This document shows positions 17,511 through 26,232 of a stretch of DNA of 64,000 nucleotides, one piece after another. This stretch comes from Phaeodactylibacter sp. Lineage in GTDB: Bacteria; Bacteroidota; Bacteroidia; Chitinophagales; Saprospiraceae. The notes below the pieces were generated by a model that worked only from the letters and a program-made list of their open reading frames with translations, searched no databases and had not been told where the DNA came from. Location of the stretch: positions 1 to 64,000 of the forward strand of contig JAGFJD010000448.1 of the NCBI GenBank assembly GCA_024102975.1, given 5' to 3'. The position numbers and the translations under genes are program-made. Positions within the stretch are counted from its first letter, which is position 1. Each line of letters begins with the position of its first letter.

Positions 17511-18443
17511 ATGGAGAAAATACTGGATACCATCCACCGCAAACTGGGCGCCGGCCCCATTCTCGACCGGCTGGCCGAAAAGATCAGCCCCTCGGAACTG
17601 AATTCTTTCCTGCTGGAGCTCTTCCGCCGGAAGGCCGCGCAGGTGCAGCCCGCTCGGTTGCTTCGGCAATACGGCCAGAACCGCTTTGTGGCTCCGGCGG
17701 CAGCCGACACCCTGGCCCTCCGGCAAACGGAGCTGGACTGGCTGCGGTTTGCCGAAGAGCGCCGGTTCCATCCCCTAACCCTATCTCCCCTCGCTCCGCT
17801 GGGTACCTGTTCCGCCATCGGGCATGTAGGCCAGAACAACGTGCTGAGCGCCGTCCGGGGCACAGAAGTCGTCTCCGACGCCACCAACGTCCTGGCGCTT
17901 CAGGTGGCGCAGGATGCCAGGGCCAATCCGGGCAAGAGCGCCGTCTTCCGCTACGCGGCCGCCCACCGGCACGTGCGCGGGCAGGCGTTCGACAACCCCA
18001 AATTCACCGCCCATTTCTCCGTCTTCTGCATGGCTTCCGGCGGTTGGGACACGGGCAACTACGCCTTCGAGCTGGGCCAGCTGAACGAACACCTGAGCAT
18101 CATCCTGGCCCTGCTGCGCCGCTACTTCCCGGCCGAGCGCCTGTTCATCCGCTTTTACCGGAAGAAGGGCGCCGATGTATTTATGGAAAGGATGAAGGCG
18201 TACAGCGAAGGCATCTGGCACAGCCTGCCCCACGAATTTCAGGACGACCCGGAGCACGCGTACTACCACCTGATCCAGGCCAAGGTGTTCCTCCGCCTGG
18301 AAGACGGGGCGATCGACCTGGCCGACGGCGGCCCGGTGGCCTGGACGCAGCGGCTGCTGTCGAACAAAAAGCACCGGCTGTTCATCAGCGGGATCGGGCT
18401 GGAGCTGGTGCATAAGCTTGGGAATGAGGATGCATCTGTATAA
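17511..18443 (+). CDS. Uncharacterised protein with class II aaRS-like features
   Basis: 310 residues; no signal peptide. Conserved-looking blocks are APLGTCSAIGHVGQNNVLSA, GTEVVSDATNVLALQVA, an Arg-rich FRYAAAHRHVRGQAF segment followed by FTAHFSVFCMASGGWDTG, and a C-terminal FISGIGLELVHKL. The last two recall motif 2 and motif 3 of class II aminoacyl-tRNA synthetases and HisZ-like paralogues. This resemblance is by eye and uncertain. There is no anticodon-binding domain. The gene follows the epimerase by 6 bp, so the pair may build or modify one metabolite, possibly by aminoacyl or adenylate chemistry; that is speculation. Confidence 0.75.
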   Translation: MEKILDTIHRKLGAGPILDRLAEKISPSELNSFLLELFRRKAAQVQPARLLRQYGQNRFVAPAAADTLALRQTELDWLRFAEERRFHPLTLSPLAPLGTCSAIGHVGQNNVLSAVRGTEVVSDATNVLALQVAQDARANPGKSAVFRYAAAHRHVRGQAFDNPKFTAHFSVFCMASGGWDTGNYAFELGQLNEHLSIILALLRRYFPAERLFIRFYRKKGADVFMERMKAYSEGIWHSLPHEFQDDPEHAYYHLIQAKVFLRLEDGAIDLADGGPVAWTQRLLSNKKHRLFISGIGLELVHKLGNEDASV

Positions 18444-18473
18444 TAACTACTTTTCGATAAAATATTATCCGTG

Positions 18474-18833
18474 ATGAACAAGGTAAACATCAAAGAAAAG
18501 CTCGCCCTCTTTTCCGACCACTGGAACCCCCGCATCGCCGGGGAGCTGAACGGGCAGCACGTCAAGCTGGTCAAATTTCGGGGCGAGTTCGTCTGGCACA
18601 AACACGAGGAGGAGGACGAGCTGTTCTATGTGGTCGAAGGCGAGTTCGACATGCAGTTCCGGGACAAAACCGTGCGGCTCCGGGAGGGAGAGTTCCTCAT
18701 CGTGCCGAGGGGCGTGGAGCACCGGCCAGTGGCGGAAAAGGAAGTAGCGGTGATGCTGTTCGAGCCGGCCACGACGGTCAATACCGGGGATGCGGGAGGA
18801 GAGCGGACGAGAGAGGATCTGGAAAGGATTTAA
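18474..18833 (+). CDS. Cupin-domain protein
   Basis: 119 residues from ATG 18474, a single small cupin. Metal-binding motif 1 is WHKHEEEDELFYVVEGEF (His, His, Glu) and motif 2 is LREGEFLIVPRGVEHRP (His). Proteins of this type often bind Zn, Fe or Mn and act as isomerases, dioxygenases or ligand sensors; nothing here selects one. It lies 30 bp after the aaRS-like gene on the same strand and may belong to that transcript. An imperfect hairpin follows (about 18839-18880). Confidence 0.9.
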   Translation: MNKVNIKEKLALFSDHWNPRIAGELNGQHVKLVKFRGEFVWHKHEEEDELFYVVEGEFDMQFRDKTVRLREGEFLIVPRGVEHRPVAEKEVAVMLFEPATTVNTGDAGGERTREDLERI

Positions 18834-18972
18834 AAGGGCGTCCGTCTAAAGCTGGACAAAGAGTCCAACGTCAGACGGGTAGCCTTGATGTGCTATCCGC
18901 AGGCAGGGCCGGGGCTGGCTTTTTTACTGGAAAACACCGCACTCCAAATACCATAAAAAAAGAGAAAATTTC

Positions 18973-19446
18973 ATGAACCTCACCTTCCGAGCCGCCCACC
19001 GGGCAGACATACCCGCCATCGTCCGTTTGCTCGCCCAGGACAAGCTGGGACAGTTGAGGGAAGATTGCCGGGAGCCGCTTCCCGAAGCCTACTACAGGGC
19101 TTTCGAAGAGATTGACAAAGACCCCAACCAGGAGCTGGTTGCCGTGGAGGACGGCGCGGGGGCGCTGATCGGCACCCTGCAACTGACCTTCATCCCCTAC
19201 CTCACCTACCGCGGAGGCGTACGGGCCCAGGTCGAGGCCGTCCGCATCCGGGAAGATCAGCGGGGCAGGGGCATCGGTGAACAGCTGTTCCGCTGGGCCA
19301 TCGCCCGGGCCAGGGAACGCGGCGCCCACCTCCTGCAACTGACTACCGACAAGCGGCGCCCCGAAGCCGTCCGCTTTTACGAAAAGCTGGGCTTCCGGGC
19401 CTCCCACGAGGGGATGAAGCTGCATTTTGCCGGCCGGAGCCATTAA
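18973..19446 (+). CDS. GNAT acetyltransferase
   Basis: 157 residues. The core is complete: LTFRAAHRADIPAIVRLL at the start, VEAVRIREDQRGRGIGEQLF with the QRGRGIG acetyl-CoA loop, and LQLTTDKRRPEAVRFYEKLGF. This order matches the common single-domain GNATs often named after PhnO or MarR-fused forms; the acceptor is unknown. It is the third acetyltransferase in 4 kb but shares no close sequence with the other two, so recent duplication is not indicated. Confidence 0.88.
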   Translation: MNLTFRAAHRADIPAIVRLLAQDKLGQLREDCREPLPEAYYRAFEEIDKDPNQELVAVEDGAGALIGTLQLTFIPYLTYRGGVRAQVEAVRIREDQRGRGIGEQLFRWAIARARERGAHLLQLTTDKRRPEAVRFYEKLGFRASHEGMKLHFAGRSH

Positions 19447-19595
19447 AATGAATGATGAAAAAATATATGTTTAAGCAACGCGGCCTGCCTCTGGATTATT
19501 CGCAGCTTTGCGACGATATTTGACCCTGAATTTTAAGGCATTCCCCTGATGCCGGCGATCATTCTACTCCAGGTGATCTTTAATCATTTCAATAT

Positions 19596-22500
19596 ATGTA
19601 CAAACCTTTATCCCTTGTTTTGTGGATAGGCCTGGTGGCCTTTGTCCTCAGGCCGGCTATCGGCCAGCCGTCAGATTCGCTGTATCTGTGCAGTCCCGGA
19701 AATGCCATCACCCCGGCACCCTCCGGCGTATTGTACGATTCCGGCGGGCCCGATGGCAACTATGCCGATAATGAATCGTGCAGCCTGCTGATCGAACCGG
19801 GCTGTGTGGTTGCCCTGAATATTTTTATTGATTATCTGTATACGGAATCCTGCTGCGACCGGCTGGCCATATACGATGGCGGGAATGAGCAGGCGCCGTT
19901 GGTAGCCACTCTATCCGGTTATTTTGAAGGGCTGTCCTACAGCAGCAGCAGCGGGAAGTTTTTCCTGCAATGGTTCGCCGACGGTTCAGTTATCGAAAGA
20001 GGATTCCGGCTGGAGTGGTCCGCCGAGCTGGCGCCGCCGGAGCCGGCAGAGGCCGCCGTCTCGGTTTCCGACCCAGCCCCCGCCCTTCAGGAACCGGTGC
20101 AATTCACTGCTTCGGCCACCAATTCAATTGTCTCCTGGTTTTGGAGCTTCGGAGATGGCGCCTTCTCCAACGAGCAGAACCCCGTACATGCCTTCGGGCA
20201 ACCGGGCAATTATACGGCACAGCTTGTCGTTGTCAACTGCCACGGGCTGAGCGACACCGTGGAAACCGGCATTCAGGTGCAGGGTGCGCCGGCTTTGAGC
20301 ATCGATCCTCCCGCGCTTGACCTGTCGGCCAATTGTGGGGATACGGTTTTTGCGGTTATGCAAATGGCCAACGAAGGGGAGGGCGAACTGCTCTACCGGG
20401 CCGGCGTCTCGTTCGGTTACGTGCCCCAGGTTGTCGTGTATACCCGCAACGCCAATTCCGGTCCCCTCAGCGGTCTGCTGTCGGCCCTTGCTGCTACTGG
20501 AGCAGAACACAGCCTCCGGACGACGATGGCCACAGACGCTGCCCAGTTGGCCGCCGCTCTGCAGGCCGCCGATGTGTTGATCCTGCCGGATTCCTATCAG
20601 GATTCTCCGTCGACGCAGCTCATGGCGCCGGCCATACAGGATTTTGTCAGCCGGGGAGGTTCCGTTATCTTTCTGGCCTCTGAAAATTACCAATATTGGA
20701 TAGAGGCTACCGGCCTGCTGGCCGCATCGAGTTATTTTCCTCAGTACTATTCTTATCAGGAACTGGAATTTACGGTAGGGCATCCCCTCACCGGGGGAGT
20801 GCCGCCCTTGTATTTCGCACCCTATTTCTGCGGCGGGCTGCCCATCAACAATCCGGATTACGTCAGCTTATGCACCCGGGATGGATATTCCATCCTGGGC
20901 TACCGGCAACAGGGGCGGGCGAAGGCCATTTACCTGGGTTTCAACTTCTTCAACTATGATGATACGGCTGCCCGGCTGCTCGGCAATGCCCTGGAGTGGT
21001 GCAGCAGCGGGCGCTGGCTTTCGATTACGCCGGCATCGGGCCAGGTGGCCGCCGGCGGTACTCAGGCGCTCGCTCTTGAACTATTCACGGATTATCTGCC
21101 GGCGGGCGTTTACAGCGGCCAGGTGTCCCTGCAAACCAACGACCCCATGCAGTTGGAAACGGCCGTCCCCTTCCGTTTGCAGGTGGAGGGCGCGCCTGTG
21201 GCGGAAACGGAAACCAGCAGCCTCGTATTCGGAGTTACCCAGCAATATGCCCGGGTGGTTCGTCAAATGACGGTACATAACACGGGGTGCGATACCCTTC
21301 ATTGGCTATCTGCCGGCACCGATAACCCCTATTTCCTGCTGCTTTCCCTGCCGGATGCGATCCTTCCCTGGCAATCGGCCGTGCTGAAAGTCGCTTATGC
21401 CCCTCAGGAACCAGGCGCGCACAGCGGGCAGCTCACGCTCGAAACCGACGGGGGCGCCATCGCCCTGCCGCTCAGCGGGGTGGCCGTCGCAGCGCCGGTA
21501 TCGGCAGCCAGCCCCGCCAGCCTGTCGGGCAGCTTTTCCTGCGACGAAAGCTACAGCCAAACCGTCACGCTGAGCAACAGCGGCCAGGGCGTGCTGAACT
21601 TCCAGATGGGCGGCACCGCGATGCCCAAGCGCGTCCTGGGCCTTACTTATGGCGCCAGCTACTGGAAGTGGAGCACGCTGCGCAACATGCTGGAAACCAC
21701 CCTCAGCAATGTGGAAGTCAGGGAATACGGAAACGCCTCGCCCGAGGCCCTGGCCGATTCCCTGGCCTGGGCCAACATACTGGTGCTGCCGCCTTTTGAT
21801 TTTTTTTCCGATCCCGCCTTTGACGGTTTCCGGCCCGCCGTGCAGGAATTCCTGGCCCGGGGAGGGCAGGCGCTGGTGATGGGATGGTACAATACCGGCC
21901 CGGTAACGCAGATGGGACTCCTGCCGGACTACTTCATAAACGGTTATTACGATGTGGAAGTGGCCGCAACCATCCCCGCTCACGCCATACTGGATGGTTA
22001 TGGACGGCGGTTCCGGATCAACGACGCCGGCTATTTCGCCAACCTCGCCGCCAATGGCCTGGTGAGGCTGGCAGAATACAACGGGGAACTCTACCTGGCC
22101 TACCTGCCGACGGGGCTGGGCAACGTCATTTTCTGGGGCGCCGGCCTGGAGGTTGTGCCGCCTCGAAACACCGCCCTGCTCGCCAACCTGATGCACTGGA
22201 TGGCGAACCCGCTCCCGCCCGGCCTGAGCGTTGCAGCGCTGAGCGGCGCCCTGCCCACCGGAAACAGCCAGGATTTAGCCGTTCTGTTTAATGGGCAAGG
22301 CGTGCCGGCGGGGCAGTATTCCGGCCAACTGCGCCTGGCCACCAACGACCCGGTGAACAACCCGCTGATCATCCCCATCCAGGTGGAAGCGCTCGGGCTA
22401 CCCTGTATTCAGATCAATTATGAAACCACGCCCTGCAGCGGCAGGGTGAATTTCTCAGAAGAAACTCTCAACGGCCTCAGCTCCTGGTACTGGTCCTTTG

Positions 22501-23363
22501 GCGACGGCTTTGACGCTTTCACCTCCAACCCTGTTCATACCTACGCCGCCGGTGGCGCCTATGCCGTCACCCTGGTGGGCTGCAACAACGCCGGCTGCGA
22601 CACGGCAACCCTGGAAGTGGCCATCGATCCTTTCGACGGGCCAACAGACGCCAGCTGCACCCCCCAAACCCTGGACTACTGCTGCGAGGCCGGCATCTTC
22701 CAGGTGCAACTCGCTGATCTCGATCACAGCAGCGGTAATGCATCAGAGGGCTATCAGAACTTTTCCTGTGATTTTGGCGCCACCCTGACGGCAGGCAGCC
22801 AGTACCCGGTCGCCGTCGTCACCGGCAACCAGGCCGATGAACACGTGCGGGTGTGGGCCGACCTCAACGACAATGGCGTCTTCGGCGCCAATGAACTGCT
22901 GTTCAGCAGCCAGGCGTACATCAACCATCAGGGATTTCTGACCATTCCGCTGAATGCCGTGCGGAATACGCCGCTGCGCCTGCGGGTGGCTTCCGAACCT
23001 TACTATTATGCCCCGCCCGACCCCTGTGGCCCCATCAGCCGGGGGCAGGTGGAAGACTATTTTATTGTCGTACAGGAAGCAACTGCCACCCAGGAGCCGT
23101 CGGGCAGCCTTTCCGCCCGCCTGTTCCCGAACCCGTCGGCGGGCGAGGCCTGGCTGGAAGTGGAACTGGAAGAACAGGGCGTGATAGAGGCACGCTTCAA
23201 CAACCTGGCAGGAGCAGAAGTATGCCCGCCGATGCAACTTTCAGGTACGCCGGGCACCAACCGCCGGCTGCTGCCCGGCCTGCCGGAAGGGCTTTATGTC
23301 GTAACCGTCCGCACCAGCCGGGGCAGCGCTGTGTTGCGTTGGGTGAAGGTGGGGGGGATGTGA
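19596..23363 (+). CDS. Multidomain secreted protein: CUB, PKD, GATase-like, GEVED, T9SS
   Basis: 1255 residues with a signal peptide (cleavage near RPAIGQ). In order: a CUB-like domain (about 30-145, CCDRLAIYDGG), a PKD domain (about 150-225, WFWSFGDG), a beta-sandwich with an NEGEGELLYRAGV motif, then two segments that look like ThuA or class I amidotransferase-type Rossmann folds (VVVYTRNANSGPLSG... and VLGLTYGASYWKW...), each ending with a Gly-Gly loop and separated by further beta-sandwiches. A second PKD domain (WYWSFGDG), a GEVED domain (VWADLNDNGVFG...GQVEDYFIV) and a type A sorting domain (LFPNPSAGEAWLEV) follow. It is a large T9SS-exported surface or extracellular protein; catalytic activity is unproven. 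Confidence 0.9.
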   Translation: MYKPLSLVLWIGLVAFVLRPAIGQPSDSLYLCSPGNAITPAPSGVLYDSGGPDGNYADNESCSLLIEPGCVVALNIFIDYLYTESCCDRLAIYDGGNEQAPLVATLSGYFEGLSYSSSSGKFFLQWFADGSVIERGFRLEWSAELAPPEPAEAAVSVSDPAPALQEPVQFTASATNSIVSWFWSFGDGAFSNEQNPVHAFGQPGNYTAQLVVVNCHGLSDTVETGIQVQGAPALSIDPPALDLSANCGDTVFAVMQMANEGEGELLYRAGVSFGYVPQVVVYTRNANSGPLSGLLSALAATGAEHSLRTTMATDAAQLAAALQAADVLILPDSYQDSPSTQLMAPAIQDFVSRGGSVIFLASENYQYWIEATGLLAASSYFPQYYSYQELEFTVGHPLTGGVPPLYFAPYFCGGLPINNPDYVSLCTRDGYSILGYRQQGRAKAIYLGFNFFNYDDTAARLLGNALEWCSSGRWLSITPASGQVAAGGTQALALELFTDYLPAGVYSGQVSLQTNDPMQLETAVPFRLQVEGAPVAETETSSLVFGVTQQYARVVRQMTVHNTGCDTLHWLSAGTDNPYFLLLSLPDAILPWQSAVLKVAYAPQEPGAHSGQLTLETDGGAIALPLSGVAVAAPVSAASPASLSGSFSCDESYSQTVTLSNSGQGVLNFQMGGTAMPKRVLGLTYGASYWKWSTLRNMLETTLSNVEVREYGNASPEALADSLAWANILVLPPFDFFSDPAFDGFRPAVQEFLARGGQALVMGWYNTGPVTQMGLLPDYFINGYYDVEVAATIPAHAILDGYGRRFRINDAGYFANLAANGLVRLAEYNGELYLAYLPTGLGNVIFWGAGLEVVPPRNTALLANLMHWMANPLPPGLSVAALSGALPTGNSQDLAVLFNGQGVPAGQYSGQLRLATNDPVNNPLIIPIQVEALGLPCIQINYETTPCSGRVNFSEETLNGLSSWYWSFGDGFDAFTSNPVHTYAAGGAYAVTLVGCNNAGCDTATLEVAIDPFDGPTDASCTPQTLDYCCEAGIFQVQLADLDHSSGNASEGYQNFSCDFGATLTAGSQYPVAVVTGNQADEHVRVWADLNDNGVFGANELLFSSQAYINHQGFLTIPLNAVRNTPLRLRVASEPYYYAPPDPCGPISRGQVEDYFIVVQEATATQEPSGSLSARLFPNPSAGEAWLEVELEEQGVIEARFNNLAGAEVCPPMQLSGTPGTNRRLLPGLPEGLYVVTVRTSRGSAVLRWVKVGGM

Positions 23364-23401
23364 GAGGGGGAGAGAGGGAGGGAGAGAGGGAGAGGGGGAG
23401 A
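23362..23401. repeat. Purine-only GA tract between convergent genes
   Basis: About 40 bases containing only G and A on the plus strand, with several G3-G5 runs spaced by A/GA. It lies between the stop of the large secreted protein and the stop of the convergent mtfA-like gene. The sequence could adopt a G-quadruplex or triplex and might stall polymerase; no hairpin terminator is visible here. Confidence 0.7.
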
Positions 23402-23406
23402 TATAC

Positions 23407-24180
23407 TCACGGCTCCTGCCGGAAAATCCGGCTCAGCATCTCATACAGCTTGGGGTGCCGGTACCGGAAAGTACCGGGCTGAGTGAAGAAGTATTCGGCG
23501 GCCACGCCGAGGAACTCGGCCTCGTCGGTGGCGCCGTAGGAATCGATATCCGACCGGCCCCTTCTGATCTCTTCCATTTCCTGCCGTATCAGGTTCAGCC
23601 ATTCTTCGGCGTATTCCGGCGGGAGGAGCGCATTCGGGATGCCGCCCGTATCGCCATCGGCTTTATCCAGCAGGTGGATGAATTCGTGGATGCCGACGTG
23701 CTCCCGCCGTTCCGGGCGGCCGAAGCTTTTGCGCAGGGCGGGCAGGGAGAGGATCATCATGCGGTTCAGCTCTTCGTCGCCCACCAGGCCGATGAGGTCG
23801 CGCTGGGCTGCCTCCACCTGGAAGTCGTCGTCGAAGGTGTCGGGGTAAAGCAGCACTTCGCTGAGGTTGCGGTAGCGCCAGCCCGGAAATCCGAAGGCGG
23901 GGATGACGGCGCTGGCGGCTACCAGCAGGCGGTCGGCTTCCGTGACCTCCGCCTCCACCCCGGTGATGGTCACGTCTTTCAGGAATTGGGCGACGTTTTG
24001 CTCAAACCGCTCTTTTTCTTCATCGGAAAGGCGCCGGTAGTAGCGCACCTTTTCCTGCAGCACAGCCCGCTGCTCCGCTGCCAATGGCGGCGCCGGGCGG
24101 CGGCGGAAGAACAACTGCCAGGCCATCCCGGCCAGGAAGGCGAGGAGGAGCAGGGTGAAGAGGAGGGCGGGCGTGGACAT
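23407..24180 (-). CDS. mtfA: MtfA-family zinc peptidase, membrane-anchored
   Basis: 257 residues from ATG 24180. Residues 1-25 form one membrane helix, absent from E. coli MtfA, followed by the family core: PAFGFPGWRYRNLSEVLLYP, the zinc motif HEFIHLLD (H165, E166, H169) and the downstream EAEFLGVAAEYFF supplying the third ligand. E. coli MtfA interacts with the Mlc repressor and has aminopeptidase activity; here the substrate is unknown. A good -7 box lies 13 bp upstream of the start, exactly where the truncated toxin gene breaks off. Confidence 0.88.
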   Translation of the reverse strand: MSTPALLFTLLLLAFLAGMAWQLFFRRRPAPPLAAEQRAVLQEKVRYYRRLSDEEKERFEQNVAQFLKDVTITGVEAEVTEADRLLVAASAVIPAFGFPGWRYRNLSEVLLYPDTFDDDFQVEAAQRDLIGLVGDEELNRMMILSLPALRKSFGRPERREHVGIHEFIHLLDKADGDTGGIPNALLPPEYAEEWLNLIRQEMEEIRRGRSDIDSYGATDEAEFLGVAAEYFFTQPGTFRYRHPKLYEMLSRIFRQEP

Positions 24181-24192
24181 GGCTTTTTGAGT

Positions 24193-24200
24193 CAAAGATA
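24193..24200 (-). promoter_or_regulatory. Bacteroidota -7 box (TATCTTTG) for mtfA
   Basis: On the minus strand TATCTTTG matches TAnnTTTG exactly, placing transcription start a few bases before the mtfA ATG. No clear -33 TTTG is present at the normal spacing. Confidence 0.55.
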
Positions 24201-24217
24201 AGAACCTGCGGGGTACA

Positions 24218-24307
24218 CAGATCAGCATTTTCAATGGCCTGTCTGACGGGCAATATGCCTTGAGATAGAGCAGCATAAGCATTCGTATCCAATGTAATCT
24301 TTTTCAT
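24218..24307 (-). pseudogene. Truncated PIN-domain (VapC-like) toxin
   Basis: The ATG overlaps the antitoxin stop (ATGA). About 30 residues are readable: MKKITLDTNAYAALSQGILP followed by VRQAIENADL. LDTNAY with its first catalytic Asp is the standard PIN start, and the spacing to the following helix fits VapC/FitB proteins. After that the sequence runs into the mtfA promoter region with no further PIN motifs (a toxin should be about 125-140 residues with three more acidic residues). The open frame continues only as an antisense-like shadow of mtfA. It is therefore a toxin cut off by deletion. Confidence 0.7.
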
Positions 24308-24555
24308 TGCCACATCTCTTTGTCTATCTGGCCAAAAAATTTCACGGCCTCGTTGAATTCTTCCGTTTCTTCCTTTGTCCAAACGCCAAAAAAGGCCGAA
24401 ACATCCCGTTTGGGTTTTTCCTCATCCAATAGGTTCAGGGCCTGGCGGAGCAGTTTTTTCACCACTTTATTTTGGCTCAACCCGGTAGACTCGGCGAGTT
24501 CTTCAATGGCCTGCGCTAACTCGGCGTCCATATTGTGTATAGTAAGAGACTTCAT
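24304..24555 (-). CDS. Ribbon-helix-helix antitoxin, VapB-like (orphaned)
   Basis: 83 residues from ATG 24555; upstream in-frame codons are unlikely to be used. The N-terminal strand KSLTIHNMD and helices ELAQAIEELAESTGLSQNKV form a ribbon-helix-helix DNA-binding fold; the acidic/aromatic C-terminus (DVSAFFGVWTKEETEEF) is the type that wraps a PIN toxin. Its stop overlaps the start of the toxin remnant by the ATGA arrangement, the usual translational coupling in such pairs. With the toxin truncated it can no longer form a working addiction module; it may survive as an autorepressor or neutralise toxins encoded elsewhere. Confidence 0.82.
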   Translation of the reverse strand: MKSLTIHNMDAELAQAIEELAESTGLSQNKVVKKLLRQALNLLDEEKPKRDVSAFFGVWTKEETEEFNEAVKFFGQIDKEMWQ

Positions 24556-24678
24556 AGGCTGAGTTTTTAAGTAAAAACTGATTGTGAACCATTTTAGTTT
24601 CGAGCTTGAACCGGTTTTTGTTTGATTTTTTAAAGGGACCATCTGCCAGTTTTTGGGCTACTTCGAGGAATGCCCGCC

Positions 24679-25827
24679 CTACAATCCCGCTTTCTCCCAC
24701 CGGCCTGTCAACCCCGTGCGCCGGGCATATTGCTGCCTGAGTTCCTCCATTTTAGCCTGGAAGGCGGCTTCTTTGCCCTGAAAGGCAGCCAGTGCCTTAA
24801 GGTCTTTCAGCGTCTCGGTGGCCAGGTCGTAAGATTTCCCGGTTTTGCTTTCGGCGTTGAAGATGACGCTTTTCCACAAAACTGCTTCCTGGCCCGCCAG
24901 TTCTTTCATCTTCCTGACATGGGCGGCCTCCGCTTCGGCCTTTTCCCGGGCTATCCGTTCCTGTTCTTTTTCAGCGCTCCGCTTGCGGAGTTCGGCCGGG
25001 GAGAGTTCGGGTCGGGCCGGGCCGGCCGGCCTGGGGGAGAGCTGCTCCAGGCGTTTTTTCAGCAGCAGTTCGAGCCGGGGCTCTCCCTGGAGCAGCCGGG
25101 CGAGCCATTTGAGGCTTTCCTGGCCCGGAAGCTGAGGCAGCAGCTTTTCGTAGTCCACCTCGCTTGCCCGGCTGTCCGGGCTGACCGACTGTGCGGCGGC
25201 CACCAGGTCGCCGTCTATTTCGAAGAAATCGATGAAAGCCTTCAGGGCGGGCGTCAGGTGCCGGAGGTTGGGCGGCACGGGGGGCGCCTCGCTTTCCGAA
25301 AACTCATCATTGTCATCGTCATCATCATCATAATCTTCCTCTTCGCCGGCCTGAGAAAAGTGTGCCCAGGCCAGGTACGGGGCGCGGTAGTCGCCGTTGA
25401 GGATGCCGTCGCGCAAGGGCGCGAAATCGTCGATGTCGTAGTCCTCTTCTTCCATCCAGCCGCCGCCTTCTTCTTCATGGCATTTGATGTCCAGGAGGTA
25501 GTAGCTGCCCCGGCGTTCCAGCCGGATGGACCGTTCTTCATACTCGTCTTTGCGGCAATACCTGGCCATTTCCCCGGCATCAAGCAGCCCGGCGGGCAGG
25601 CGGAACATCAGCCGTTTGGTGCCCCAGTTGGAGAAGTATAGCATGGCGTCGAAGTACTTCTCCAGCACCGTGGCCGGGTTGTGCCGGAAGTCGCTGTAAT
25701 GGTACAGGAAGGTGGCCGAGTGGCTGGTCACCTGCCCCCGGCTGGACAGGCCGTCCACTTCCCGCCGTTCGCTGTCGCTCAGCGGGCGGTCGATGGCTTT
25801 GAATTTGTAGCATTGGAATTCGCCCAT
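24679..25827 (-). CDS. Conserved hypothetical protein with acidic tract
   Basis: 382 residues from ATG 25827 (MGEFQCYKFKAIDRPLSD); a longer in-frame start at 26019 adds poorly coding residues. The N-terminal ~160 residues have strong family-like features (SSRGQVTSHSATFLYHYSDF, YFDAMLYFSNWGTKRLMFRLP). I recall similar proteins encoded beside SWIM-zinc-finger proteins in other phyla, but no function is established. Residues about 220-245 contain an Asp/Glu-rich tract, and the C-terminal third is a charged coiled coil (ELRKRSAEKEQERIAREKAE). No signal peptide, so it is cytoplasmic. Confidence 0.82.
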   Translation of the reverse strand: MGEFQCYKFKAIDRPLSDSERREVDGLSSRGQVTSHSATFLYHYSDFRHNPATVLEKYFDAMLYFSNWGTKRLMFRLPAGLLDAGEMARYCRKDEYEERSIRLERRGSYYLLDIKCHEEEGGGWMEEEDYDIDDFAPLRDGILNGDYRAPYLAWAHFSQAGEEEDYDDDDDDNDEFSESEAPPVPPNLRHLTPALKAFIDFFEIDGDLVAAAQSVSPDSRASEVDYEKLLPQLPGQESLKWLARLLQGEPRLELLLKKRLEQLSPRPAGPARPELSPAELRKRSAEKEQERIAREKAEAEAAHVRKMKELAGQEAVLWKSVIFNAESKTGKSYDLATETLKDLKALAAFQGKEAAFQAKMEELRQQYARRTGLTGRWEKAGL

Positions 25828-25900
25828 GGTGGGGTGGTTTTGTTGTTTTGCGAAGATAAGTACAATGCCACGAAAATTTAGATCGCCAATAAATTGTAAT

Positions 25901-26176
25901 GTTCGCGAGAGACTGAGTCTCGATGCGTAGTAATCATCCAGTCTCCGACTGGCGTAAATCAATGCATTTAGCAGCTCACGGGGTTGTGAAGGAAGGGTCG
26001 TTTCAAAAAACAGCCCCAAATTTTGTTCTATTGCCGGCTGCGTTGTCGGGGCGCAATTTTCTATTGCGCTCGGACTTTAAGTGGGCGGCAAAATTTAATT
26101 CGGAGTGAAAATTATGGAGATACCTTTTTGCACAACCCCTTGTTATGCCGCATCGAGGCTACAGCCTCTCGCGAAC
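25901..26176. repeat. MITE-like element with 27-bp terminal inverted repeats
   Basis: Left arm 25901-25927 (GTTCGCGAGAGACTGAGTCT, then CGATGCG) is the inverted complement of the right arm 26149-26176 with a few differences, and each arm is itself a small hairpin (GAGACTGAGTCTC; GAGGCTGTAGCCTC). The 221 bp between them code for nothing evident but contain two further small dyads (CAGTCTCCGACTGG near 25940; GCGCAATTTTCTATTGCGC near 26052). The arrangement suggests a non-autonomous mobile element or a REP-type cluster. No target-site duplication was identified with confidence. Confidence 0.6.
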
Positions 26177-26232
26177 GCACCGAATTGTTGGTAAAATAAC
26201 CGAAATCCGAATGCCGAATTTGCGAACCCCAC

